A stretch of 64,000 bases of DNA from Selaginella tamariscina. Lineage: Eukaryota > Streptophyta > Lycopodiopsida > Selaginellales > Selaginellaceae. The translations under genes and the position numbers were made by a program. The stretch spans positions 273,307 to 337,306 of the forward strand of contig PUQB01000324.1 of the NCBI GenBank assembly GCA_003024785.1, read 5' to 3'. This document shows, one piece after another, positions 34,255-45,639 of this stretch; the stretch's first letter is position 1; every line of letters begins with the position of its first letter. The notes under the pieces are model-generated. The model had not been told where the DNA came from and did not search any database. It saw only the letters and a program-made list of their open reading frames with translations.

Positions 34255-35770
34255 CACATGGAAGGTGCGGCGGGATTAATCTCGCCACCCCTTCAATGCC
34301 TCCTGAAAGAGTGGGCGGGATTAATCTCGCCACCTTTCTGGAGGCCTTGAACGGGAGTGCGGAATTAATCTTGCCACCCTTCTCGGTCTCAGAGAGAACT
34401 GGGCAGGATTTATTTCTCACACCCCTTCAGTGACTCCAGAAAGGAGGCGGGATTAATCTCGCCCACCATGTAAGGATGGTTAAATGAATTTCCCCACCCT
34501 TCCCAATTCTCTCCATTGGTATGTTGAAAACCTTCTACGTCTCAGACAGAAACGTTTGGGATTGGTCCGACTCACCAATGGAGAAAAAAAGGAAGGGTGG
34601 CGGGATTCATTCCTCCAACAGGCATTGAAGACTCGGCGGGATTAATCCCGCCGCCCAGGGCCTTCACTCGGTCCCTATGCGGCGGGATTAATCCCGCCGG
34701 ACGCCAATTCCCTGCGCGGAATCGGGCGGGATTAATCCCGCCGCCTAGGCACTTCAGGCAGGCCAATGGCGGCGGGATAAATCCCGCCCGATTCCGCAGG
34801 GAATTGGCGTCGGCGGGATTAATCCCGCCTCCCAGGCCCTTCACTCGGGCCTTAGTCGGCGGGATTAATCCCGCCGAACGCCAATGCCCTGTGCGAAATC
34901 TTGCGGGATTAATCCCGCCGCCTAGGCCCTTCAGGCAGGCCAATGGCGGCGGGATAAATCCCGCCCGATTCCGCGCAGGGCATGCGTACGCGGCGGGATT
35001 AATCCCGCCCACCATGTAAGGGATGGTGAAATTAATCCCACCACCCTTCCCATTGGTATTTTGTAAACCTTCTCCGTCTCAGACAGAGTTAGTCGGGATT
35101 GATTCAACATACCAATGAAGGTATTAAGGTTCGGAGAACTAATCCCGCCGCTCTCGTAAATCATGCGCTCACACATATATATTGGCTGCGGCATTTTTGA
35201 ACAGGGATGGGTGGGGGCGGGATTAATCCCGCCGCTTATATCCTGCGGAAGTGCCTGAGCGGCGGGATTAATCCCGCCGCCCTCCGCGAAGGGCATGAGC
35301 GTGGGGCCGGATTAATCCCGCCGTTCATGTCCTGCGTGAATTCCCTGGGCGGCGGGATTAATCCCGCCGCCTACGCAAACATGAGCGGCGGTTAGCCTTC
35401 CGCAGCCATGCAGCCTTCGTTAGCCTCATGGCGGCGGGATTAATCCCGCCGCCCATCCCTGTAAATGCCCTGCGCGGAATCCGGCGGGATTAATCCCGCC
35501 CATTAGGCCTTCACACAGGCCATTGCCGGCGAGATAAATCCCGCCGCATTCCGCGCAGGGCATGGGTGAGCGGCGGGATTAATCCCGCCGCCGAGGCCCC
35601 TCACGCAGGCCATGGGCGGCGGGATTAATCCCGCCGCTCTTCGGTTTGTCGTAGAGCGGCGGGATTAATCCCGCCGCCCATAGCCTGCGTGAAGGGCCTC
35701 GGCGGCGGGATTAATCCCGCCGCCATGACCTAAGCCGGCGGCGGGATTAATCCCGCCGCTCGAGGGGCTT
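34255..35770. repeat. First GGCGGGATTAATCCCGCC palindrome array (about 28 units)
   Basis: A perfect 18-bp palindrome recurs every 40-50 bp, with degenerate units at the left edge (AATCTCGCC, AATCTTGCC) and near-perfect ones from 34635 on. Spacers are 20-35 bp and partly related to each other in inverted fashion (CCGAACGCCAATGCCCTG-like against its complement). The array begins about 290 bp upstream of the ParB-methyltransferase gene. Apparent proteins on both strands (GGINPA and AGLIPP repeats) are translations of the palindrome, not genes. Confidence 0.95.
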
Positions 35771-36509
35771 AGCGTGTGTGAGAGATAAAATTAATAAATA
35801 AAAAATTATACAGATAAAAACACACACATATATATATGTGTGTGTAATATATATATATATAATATGTATGTATATGTATTATAGGATGTACGTGTGTGTG
35901 CAAGAGATAGATAAATAAATAAAATTATACAGTACTGGTACACATAATATATGTGTACATAGGTATATATGTGTGTATATGTATATCGTGTGTATGCGTG
36001 TGAGCGAAACAAATAAAATCATACAGATAAACAAACACACACACACATATATATACACAGGATGTGCGTGTGTGCGCGAAAGATAAAACTAATAAATAAA
36101 TAAAATTATACAGATAAACACACATATATATGTGTGTATATAGATATATAATCCATAGAGAAAGAGAGAGAGTCTGTGAATATATAAGCATATATATAAA
36201 CTAGTGTTGTATGTATGTATATATGTATATAGGTATATATATATGTGTATATGTATATTGTGTGTATGCGTGTGTGAGCGAAACAAATAAAATCATACAG
36301 ATAAACAAACACACACACACACACACATATACATACACAGGAGTGTGCGTGTGTGTGTGCGAGAGATAAAACTAATAAATAAATAAAATTATACAGATAA
36401 ACACACACATATATATATGTGTGTATATAGATATAACCCATATGAATATATAAGCATATATATAATAGTGTTGTATACTATTTGTTAATATGATATATAT
36501 ATATATATA

Positions 36510-36548
<39 letters not shown>

Positions 36549-36816
36549 GCAGTGTGCGTGTGTGTGGGAGAGATAGATCAATAAAAAAAAATTTACAGAT
36601 ACTGGTACACATAATATATGTATGTATATATGTATATAGGTATATATATATATGTGTATATGTATATCGTGTGTATGCGTGTGTGAGCGAAACAAATAAA
36701 ATCATACAGATAAACAAACACACACCCACACACACATATACATACACAGGAGTGTGCGTGTGTGTGCGAGAGATAAAACTAATAAATAAATTTATACGCA
36801 CACTCCTATACATAAT

Positions 36817-36859
<43 letters not shown>

Positions 36860-36870
36860 TCTCACCTGTG
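35771..36870. repeat. Compound (CA/TG/TA) microsatellite block
   Basis: Tandem variants of a roughly 270-bp unit (AAACACACACAC..., ATATATGTGTGTATA, GATAAATAAATAAAATTATACAG, GTGTGTGAGCGAAACAAATAAAATCATACAG) repeat about four times, with growing CA runs. Long His/Thr/Tyr-rich reading frames here are artefacts. Confidence 0.85.
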
Positions 36871-37910
36871 TGCACAGCCGCCGCCGCGATTTCACAGCCG
36901 CCGCCTCTTGAAACCCTAAGAATATACCTAAACCCTAAAGGAATTAAATATATATATTAACCCTAATAGAATATTCCTTTCTGAGAATATACTTAAACCC
37001 TAAAAAGAATAAAATATAGATTCGCCCTAAACGAATATTCTTTCATTATATTATTAGCGCGTGCGTGTGCGTGGGTGTATCACATACACCTCAAAAATAT
37101 AAATCATGCAGGGATTTAACATGTGTGTGTCCATGAGAGTGTTAAAGTTTCATGTGTATCAATACATACATACACATTGCATATATTAATACACATAATA
37201 TATACATACACACGTGTATACACAGACATACATACATATTACATGGGTTTAGGGTTTAGGGTTTTGGGTTTTGGATTTAGGATGGATCATGCATGGTGTG
37301 TATGTATGAGAGAGAGAGAGAGTGTTGAAAAATTATTTTTGTACACATTGCATATATTAGTACACATATATACTTACACATATTATACACAGATATACAT
37401 ACATAGTATATGAGAGAAGAGAGACAGTACATATTATGGATCATGCATGGTGTGTATTATACACACAGACATACATACATATTAGTACATAATATTTGAG
37501 AGACGAGTACATATTATAGATCATGCATGGTGTGTATGTTTGAGAGAAGAGAGACAGTACATATTAACATGGATCATGCATGGTGTGTATGTATGAGAGA
37601 AGACAGAAAGTACACATATATATACATGCACACGTGTATACACACAGACATACATACATATTACATGAGTAAATTCATTGTGTTACATATTAGGGTTTAA
37701 GGTTTAGGGTTTAGGATGGATCATGCATGGTGTGAAGAGAGAGTGTTGAAAAATTATTTTTGTACACACATGTATACACAGGGTTTAGGGTTTAGGATGG
37801 ATCATGCATGGTGTGAAGAGAGAGTGTTGAAAAATTATTTTTGTACACACATGTATACACAGGGTTTAGGGTTTAGGGTTTGCTCCCAACAAGCTTAATA
37901 TAAATATTAC
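36871..37910. repeat. TTTAGGG-containing tandem region
   Basis: Islands of the plant telomere motif (37238-37262, 37692-37714, 37782-37799, 37861-37880) are mixed with a TGGATCATGCATGGTGTG unit. Within it, 37711-37872 is an exact 81-bp tandem duplication. Its unit contains GGATCATGCATGGTG, GAGAGTGTTGAAAAATT and TGTATACACAGGGTTTAGGG. Confidence 0.8.
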
Positions 37911-39469
37911 ACATGTAAATTCAATGTGTTACATACACACAGATTGAGTACATATATTATACATGCATTGAACATGATGTTTTCAATAAAGAAGCAACAT
38001 ATTTTCTTCAGTTTGGTTTAGGGTTGTGCATGTGTGTGCATATGTGTTTTTGTAAGTTCTTGTAATGCGTGTGTAAATTTATGATTGTGTTTATATATGT
38101 GTGCAAAACAAACATCGAATAATTAAGAAAATAATATTAATAAACACACTATGAACATATTTAAATTATACATAATAATATATAATTTTATCTAATATAT
38201 AGCCATATATAGTTTAATAATATATATTAATTTAATATTGATAAAAAGGTTTAACATTGAAATATTCTTGAAATAATAAGAATTAATTGAGAAAATCCCA
38301 TTAATATATACAAATGTAAATTAAGTACTCAAATAATTAACTAAATTAATTATCATAATCATGTTTAATATTGGAATATTCTTGGAATAATAAGAAAATA
38401 ATAAAGAATATCCCATTAATATAAAGAGATTAATTACTCAAGTAATTAAGGAAATGATATTAATATATATATTATTAAAACTATATATGACTATATATTA
38501 GATAAAATGATGTATTATTATGTATAATTTAAAATATGTTCATAGTGTGTATTAATTTAATATTGATAATAAGGTTTAACACATGAATATTCTGAAATAA
38601 TAAAAATTAATTGGAGAAAATCCCATAATAATTATACAAATGTAGAATAATTACTGCAATAATTAAGAACAAGACTAATTTAATTATTGATAATCAGGTT
38701 TAATATTAGAATATTCTTCAAATATTAATAAAATATTAAAGAATATCCCATTGATACTAGGAAATGAAAACTAAATACTCGAGTAATTAAGAAAATAATA
38801 ATAATAAACAGACTATGAATATATTTTAAATGATACATAATAATATATCAATTTATTTATTGTATAAGTATATATTTATATATATATATAATATAAATAT
38901 ACTTGAATACTAAGAATGTAGAATATAGTCTAAAATTTCGTAATATTAAACAGCTTGAATCACTTGAATAACATTAAATGCAATTTTAAAATACTCATTG
39001 GAACTGGAGAGTATATATGTCAGAGTGTCGGATATTTGTGTCAACTCATCTTAAATTTTATTTTCTGTTCTTTTTAAAAAATTTGAATTTCTGACATATG
39101 TATTGTCGGTCTGACATGTAAATTTGAAAATGCATTTAATTTCCCACTCAAATTCAGATCTGGTTCTTTCTCCGGCAAGGGTTTCTTCATTTCTGTATTT
39201 TTCACTCTTTAGAATCTTCTTTTTTCTTCATAGTGATCATCTCAGGAGCGAGATTAAATTGGGTGCTATTCTTTATAGGAAAGCACGGCGCCTTCAGTGC
39301 TGTTTACAAGTAAGTATTATAAACAAATTTAAAAATACTTATAAAGATTCACTCTCTTACATTCTCTCTTAAAATTACAATTTAGGGGTTTAGGAATGCA
39401 TTAGGATTATAATATATTCCGTTAGGGATTTATCCCGTTTAAATATCCTTTTAACTTAATATTCTAGGT
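37911..39469. other. AT-rich interior of E2
   Basis: No gene. It contains a long inverted repeat (38148-38233 against 38458-38546, about 87 bp with high identity) able to form a large hairpin, AGGTTTAATATTGGAATATTC-type repeats and a weak reading frame at 39124-39372 just upstream of the second palindrome array. Confidence 0.6.
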
Positions 39470-40160
39470 TAACCGGGCGGCGGGATTAATCCGGCCATTT
39501 CTTTTTCGCCTCTTCGAAGAGGTGGCGGGATTAATCCCGCCACCATCTCTCGGGCAATGCTTCTCCGCCACTGAAAAAGAGTGGCGGGATTAATCCCGCC
39601 GATAACCTTCTCAACTGATGAAGAGTTACCAGAATTTATTAGAAAGAGTTGTCGGCGGGATTAATCCCCAACCATTTTAGGAGGCAGGGAAGGGGTGGCG
39701 GATTAATCTCGCCACCACATCCCTGTTTTAAGGATTTGGGGACAGGATTTATCCCGAGATCTCTTTGAAATCATAGTTTTGGAGAGAGTTATGTGCGGGT
39801 TTAATCCCGCCACCCATTCCCCGTCGTAAGAATTGTGGGCGGGATTAATCCCGCCTTGGACTCCCTCCGACAAGGAAGAGCCGGCGGATTAATCCCGCCG
39901 CCTCTTCCTCCTTGGGGGGAGTCCGGGGATTAATCCCGCCGACTCTCTCCGGCGAGGATGAGTCGGCGGGATTAATCCCGCCGGACTCCCCCGAGGAGGA
40001 AGAGGCGGCGGGATTAATCCCGCCGGCTCTTCCTTGTCGGGGGAGTCCAAGGCGGGATTAATCCCGCCGACTCTCTCCGAAGGGGTTGAGTCGGCGGCGG
40101 GATTAATCCCGCCGACCGTTCCTCGTCGGAGGGATTCGTGGGCGGGATTAATCCCGCCCA
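39470..40160. repeat. Second GGCGGGATTAATCCCGCC palindrome array (about 15 units)
   Basis: The same 18-bp palindrome recurs every 40-60 bp, degenerate at the left (AATCCGGCC, AATCTCGCC) and near-perfect at the right end. It stops about 150 bp before the transposase start, so each of the two divergent E2 genes has an array on its 5' side. Confidence 0.95.
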
Positions 40161-40312
40161 TCAGTTGTATTAATCAAACATGAGATATTATCTCTAAATA
40201 TAATTATGTATTATTGCATATGCATATTATTAAGTAACCGTAATTCAGATTTCTTAAAAATATTGCATAAACAGATATCATAAATAATACAATTATTTAT
40301 GTGCAGGACAAT

Positions 40313-43300
40313 ATGTTTAATACTGGAGATAAAGTATGTCTTCTTCGGAACAACGAGATAGTTGGCACTGGAACTGTGGAAGTTCGAGATAATAATGCAT
40401 CATGTCACAATATTGCCCAAGGATCTTGTGTGTACGTATGGGTGAACACCATTTACAAGCATGTTGAGGTTCTGGGAATGGAATTTGAGGAGGGTTCTCC
40501 TGTATTGTGGAATTTGGATGAAGTCAAGGCTGACACAGAATATGCAGAGTCACAAACAAATAGTAGCACGAGTTTACCAGATGATGGCTTGCCTGCTGTG
40601 ATGGATGAGGTGATTCTCTTTCTTCGTGAGATTGAAGTCGGAAGAGGCATCATCACAGCTATAAATCCAATGGAAGCAGTGTCAGAAGAGAAACTAGGGT
40701 CCGACTTCGTGGGTGTAGTTGTGACAGAGGTTTCACCTAATGGCACATTGTATCCTGGATCCCTCGTGAGGTGGCGAACATCTGAATTAAGACGGCAAGA
40801 TGGTTCAACATATTCTGGGTTGGATTTCAATAATAACAACCCGGAAGAACAACTCATATTTGAAGAGGTTCCTTGCATTGGTCCTATTGTAAGAAAAAGG
40901 CGATTCATGGGTTGTAGATCTTCCCCTGCAAGTTTCAGCAAGAGGGTAAAGATGGATCCTACATCTTCCGAAAGTGTTACGAGCATTTCCACGATTGACT
41001 GTTGCAAGAAGAAGTGTTGTCAGATGGCAGACCGGAATGAAATTACCCAATGTAGACATGTCTTTCGTATGCTCACCCAAAAGCAAAGGCATGAGTTTGT
41101 ATATGCTGCACTAACTGGGTGTATTGATGGAATGGCCTCGGACACAGGTTATCAGAGTACATCCATGGTATTTAATAAGGTGGCCATCTGCTTCAAAGCT
41201 TGGTACAGTATATACGGGATCCCAAAGACCACGTTCTACCGTCGGAGGGATGAGTGGCTAGATGGAGCGCGAACCTCAGTTCATGGGAACACTCGCTTGG
41301 TCAAAACCCGCTCTCACATCATGGCAGCCATAGAGATACTCAAGGCTTTTGTGGAAGCAAATGCAGACAGGATGCCTCACAAATGCCGAACCACAAATGC
41401 AGGGGTCAGGGAAAATCTCAAGGTTTTACCTTCAATCTACACTCAATTGAAACTGTGTGAACATGTGAACAAGTGCCTCAGTTTGATGGGGCTCCAAGCA
41501 ATCTGCACTGGTACCTTCAACAACATATGGAATACTCATTTTAAGGATGTGGAGATTGCAAAACACTCTAGCTTTTCTAAGTGTGACACTTGTACATCAT
41601 TGAAGGCTGCAGAGGCTTGTGCAAAAACCTTGGTGGAGATCACTACCATTCAAAGGAAGATGGAGGCCCACATGATTGCACAACAAACTTGCCGGTCTCA
41701 GTACTATGCACACCGCATGCTTTCTGTGTCACGCCCATCAGAGTACCTGTGCTTGATCCATGACAAGATGGATCATTCAAAGACCAGCATTCCAAAGCTC
41801 TTTGCAACACCAAAGTGCCTTGGAAATGTCATGAAACTTCCGATTTCATTGACAGGTGTGCTAACACATGGACACGGTTGTGAGTCATATGGACACTTTT
41901 CACTTCCACATTGGTCTAGCGACTCCAATTTCACTATTGGGTCGTTAGCCATGTGTTTCAGAAACCTTGAAGCCCACTCACAGACAAGTCCTATCAGTGA
42001 TCTCAAAGTGAAGAAACAACACCTTCAACCTTTACATAATGCTCTCATGAACACATCTGCACTTGAGGCTACTTGGGAATATGAGAGGCATTGTAGCAAC
42101 CTGCACAAAAAACAGATGGCCCTGTTGAGAGTTCAGGTTCAGTGGAGGGATCTAGCTCAAATAGTGTACATGTGTCCTCAACATCAAATAAGCTTCCTCG
42201 TCATTTGCTTTTACAGATGGATAATTGTGCAGGCGAGAACAAAAATAGGTAAATCATTTTACTTAAGGGTTTCTCAAGCTCATACTTACTTTTATATTCT
42301 AGATATGTGCTAGCATACTTGTCAATGCTTGTTGCCAAAGGTGTGTTTGAAACAATCACGCTCAGTTTCCTTATGGTTGGTCACACTCATGAAGATATTG
42401 ATGCGTTCTTCAGCAAGGTCTCCAACTCTACAAAAAAGGACAAGTGCACTTACCTTACTGCATATGATGAATCTTTTTGAAAATTGCATCTCCAAAAAAA
42501 GTTGTGCTTTGCTTGTGACTGAGGTGCCAGACTTCAAAAAATTTCTCAAGGAGTATATAAAAGAAGGGAGTGATTCTTTAGTTGGTCACCTTGTGTCGCT
42601 ACAATTCTTTTTCTCCATACGAGATGGTATACCTATTATGCAGTACAAGTTACGGCCATCAGAGCAGGAGTGGTTACTGAAAGAGGGCTTAATGCTCTTC
42701 AAAAGTGGAGAGGATGGAAAGCCACTTCTCCCAGAAGGACAACCAGACCCTATTCCATTGAGTGCCCAGCTCAAGGAACAAGAGGTTATTATTGATGGCA
42801 TCAAAAAATATGTGGCATGGGTTCAAAAATCGATGCCAAAGAATTCTGATAAGGCAACTGGTTACTCAGAACTATATAAGCATGTGGTCGACTATTGGGA
42901 GACTGTTGTTCGAGAGTTGGAAGGGCCTACTGTCACAAGTACAGAATTGCAACACCCTTTCTGGCCTAAAACAAGGTGGCGAGAGGAGATTGAAATGACA
43001 TCACTGAGCATAGACGACATAGAAGCCAGTAGTGATGTGGAAGTGCAAACCCCACACTTTGTTGGACAAAGGAACCAAAACCTAAAGCATACTTTGATTG
43101 CTGCAAGGATCTTCAAAAACTAATGATGGTTCTCATTACTCCAGATGCGTCATATAATCAGCCTATTTGGATGGGTCAAATTATCGACACACCTGAAGTA
43201 ATCACAAAAATAATATTGTTAAGGTTGCATGGTTCAAACCACAAAAAAGGCGACACGAGAAGGAGAGCGAAAGATATAATGGATGCTTAGAGAAAACATG

Positions 43301-43409
43301 GTCTCCCAATCAAAAAGACCCAGCATGTTTTATAAATGTTAAATCCATTCGATATAGGTGGATGTCAAAAACGTTGATAAAGTCACGATTAACAAAACTG
43401 CAAGGGAAT
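40313..43409 (+). pseudogene. E2 DDE transposase, DUF7869-like
   Basis: The first ATG after a TATTTATGTGCAG acceptor is at 40313 (MFNTGDKVCLLRNNEIVGTG). N-terminal modules: GDKV...GTGTVEV (about residues 5-25) and VGRGIITAINPMEAV, EKLGSDFVGVVVTEV (about 115-150). A Cys/His-rich region follows (CCKKKCCQMADRNEITQCRH), then helical DNA-binding-like sequence (YGIPKTTFYRRRDEW). The catalytic part has LCLIHDKMDHSKTSIPK, GVLTHGHGCESYG, QMDNCAGENKNR and, after an intron (about 42249-42302), SFLMVGHTHEDIDAFFS. These supply the expected two Asp and the Glu. A C-terminal part (PDFKKFLKEYIKEG to MPKNSDKATGYSEL) and a final IWMGQIIDTPEV...VAWFKP segment follow. A frame change near 42130, a stop at 42478 and further changes after 43080 break it. 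The DDE role is inferred from the spacing of the three acidic blocks. Confidence 0.7.
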
Positions 43410-43907
43410 GTATGTTTTCTGAAGCTTAAAGCAATTACAAAATTATAAAATATCATATATTTAATATTCATAATTATTATAAACTCTTTAATAATAGTAC
43501 CAAATTGTATACTTAACTATATAAATTTAAAAAATGATATGGAAGATTGACTATATTATTATAGGATTTTATATATATATTATTACTACTACAAATTTTT
43601 AATTAATAATGTTATATTTAAATATTAATATTTTAATAACAACATCAATATTTATATAATGTACCTCTTATGCTCTTCCTTAATTGTTATATTAGGCAAT
43701 ATATTAATAATTTAATACATTCTACTTTATAATGTTATTAATTTTTGTTCAATGAATGCTATAATTTATTAAATGGTAGAATACAAAATAGAATATTCTA
43801 AAGAATATTCTCTTTTCAAACATATATTCTAAAAGATATTCCTTTAATATTAGAAAATGCTAATTAAATAGCTAAAATTGCTAATTATTAGGAAATGGGA
43901 CTATAGC
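43410..43907. other. E2 right subterminal AT-rich region
   Basis: No coding sequence. AGAATATTCTAAAGAATATTCT-like palindromes at 43789-43842 mirror those near the left end. The terminal inverted repeat follows directly. Confidence 0.6.
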
Positions 43908-43929
43908 CATGCCCATTTTAGTTACAACT
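43908..43929 (-). repeat. E2 right terminal inverted repeat
   Basis: Inverted copy of 29104-29125, ending at 43929 next to the TGCA target duplication (43930-43933). Confidence 0.75.
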
Positions 43930-43933
43930 TGCA

Positions 43934-45107
43934 TAATGGGTCATAAAGGTGTATTTCAATTGTCACCCAGTCTGGTATATGGTGCATGTGGTTCAGAACA
44001 ATCCATTGATCATGAAGGTCTCCTCCACTTTGACACCTTCTGATATAGTCAACTCATGAACCTGGTCCCTCAACTGTCATTTTGAAGATCAGAGGCTGCT
44101 CCTTAGCACCATGCAATTCCATCCCTAGATGTATGACGTGAATGAAAGGTATTGGCAACTTTGTCTTCAGCTCCAGAAGATCCTTGTAACCCTCTCTAAA
44201 GTGCGTCTCCTTCTGTCTTGATTGTGTAATCCAGTCTCGAGTCCTAAAGAAAAGGTCACGTCAATGTGTAGAGATCTAAAGAAAAATACCTTCGATGGTT
44301 TTGTTAGAGGTTCAAGTTTTGAGAGTAAACCAGTGTACGAGACTTCTCCTTCTTCCTTGAAAAGTTCTTCAAAGATGAGCTCATGTGCAGCTTGAAACTC
44401 AATCACTTGTTAATTGGTTCATGGACTGCTCTTTACCACGTTGCTGACACTAGATCTGGCATGCTGAACGTTTGAAGCTGACACTGAGGGCTGACTGGAT
44501 GCTAATGAACACCTCTGTGAAATGAACAACCTTGTAAAAAAATGTCGTCTGGCAGAATGTAGTACACATAAGCTGGACAAGTGTGCACTAGCAATGGCTC
44601 CTCTCCACAATGCTTACATTTCATGCCTTTTACTTTGCCTAACTCAGTTGTCTTTGCCTTCTCATTTGCTTTCTTCTCAAAAGCCAAGTAGGGCAGGTAG
44701 GATTGATGCATTTGAGATGTCCGACACATGAACTTCGATTGACTCGCACCGGAACATGCCAGTGTGTTGTGCTCGGGTTGTCCAATGGTAATAGCCATCC
44801 TTGCGATTTATCCCCAAGTACTTCTTGTGCTTTCTTTCTTTGGGGAAAGTTCGTAAATGACATTTCCATTGTATATCTGCAGTAGTTCAAAGACTCGTTT
44901 AACTTCAGACGAACCAATGAGATCCTTCCCTATCCTACATTTGTCTGCTCTTAGAAGACACATTAGCATGGATTCCTCACGCTCCTTTTTCCACAACCTG
45001 AACAACAGGCCTTTTGCCGGGCACAATGTGTAAAAGACAAACTAGTTTGATGCATTGCTTTCTGGTAATAACTCCACATCTTCTCCAGAACTCGCAAAAA
45101 CTGACAT
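43934..45107 (-). pseudogene. E1b MULE transposase, N-terminal half
   Basis: Minus strand from ATG at 45107 (MSVFASSGEDVELLPESNAS), then an N-terminal region missing from E1a (LFRLWKKEREESMLMCLLRA). The zinc-binding region follows (CVGHLKCINPTCP, MKCKHCGEEPLLVHTCPAYV), then the linker, and a DDE-domain segment: IPFIHVIHLGMELHGAKEQP, then CQSGGDLHDQWIVLNHMHHI. It stops where E2 inserted (43929). Related seed-free-plant transposases show the same LGMELHG and DLxDQWIVL blocks, as I recall them. The in-frame TAG after HRGVH is shared with E1a. Confidence 0.65.
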
Positions 45108-45639
45108 TAATTGAACCACATGTATACTGAACCAACAAGGAATGTTGAAAGCAAAGTAAAGATCATGTTCAACACAAAAGTATTTCCATCTTCATCGACT
45201 GGGAAATCTTTGTCAATGCCTTCATAGGTAACTCTGCCATGACAACGCAAGGAGAAAGCTCGGTGGTTTAGGAAAGCAAAACAAAAGATTAAACACACTC
45301 TCGTTCTCCAAAAAAATTTATAATCGTTGATAATAAACGTGAATACACTTTTGTATATAATTAATTCTATGCTGCCCAGCTCACAATGTTCTTAATGTTG
45401 TTCTCTCTAATATCACCGATGTAATTTAATTAATACCTTTTGTGATTTGAAGTATCTTCACCTTTACCAATTATTCACATATTTTAATATTAACCCTAAA
45501 TATTAATGTCACATTTATTCCGTAGGATTCACTGTTTTCACTGCGATTAGGGTTTTTTGGTAAATAGGGTTTACTGTTTCCATTGCGGCTAGGGTTTTTT
45601 TTATCTCAGATCTAATATTTGAAATCTCCTCCAAGGGGC
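45108..45639. other. E1b spacer between transposase and hairpin array
   Basis: Upstream region of the E1b transposase gene. A short minus-strand frame (45107-45298) has no motif. A short direct repeat (GATTAGGGTTTTTTGGTAAA and a variant) lies near 45545-45600. No gene is seen. Confidence 0.4.

Larger units (their letters stand above)
29104..43929. mobile_element. E2: 14.8-kb DNA transposon with ParB-methyltransferase and HAD-phosphatase cargo
   Basis: The ends carry a short inverted repeat: GTTGTAACTAAAGTGGGCAT at 29105 and, inverted, GTTGTAACTAAAATGGGCAT ending at 43928. These differ at one position and are flanked by TGCA. From left to right: AT-rich end, HAD phosphatase-like gene (-), ParB-methyltransferase gene (-), first palindrome array, microsatellites and TTTAGGG islands, AT-rich block, second palindrome array, DUF7869-like DDE transposase gene (+), AT-rich end. 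It inserted into the transposase gene of E1b, so it is younger than E1b. The near-identity of the ends suggests moderate age. The superfamily is not settled. Confidence 0.8.

Noticed and set aside
34572-35395. Long open frames on both strands with GGINPA / AGLIPP repeats
   Set aside because: They are translations of GGCGGGATTAATCCCGCC, which is open in several frames on both strands. They have no protein features beyond the repeat.
35806-36919. His/Thr/Tyr-rich frames of 65-124 codons
   Set aside because: They are translations of CA/TG/TA microsatellites.
34255-40160. CRISPR-like array of short palindromic repeats with spacers
   Set aside because: The unit is a perfect 18-bp palindrome with spacers of irregular length that are partly related to each other. 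There are no cas genes, and the surroundings are a plant transposon. It is a binding-site-like array, not CRISPR.
40453-41007. A 184-residue minus-strand protein
   Set aside because: It is a shadow of the plus-strand E2 transposase frame, which carries the recognisable motifs.
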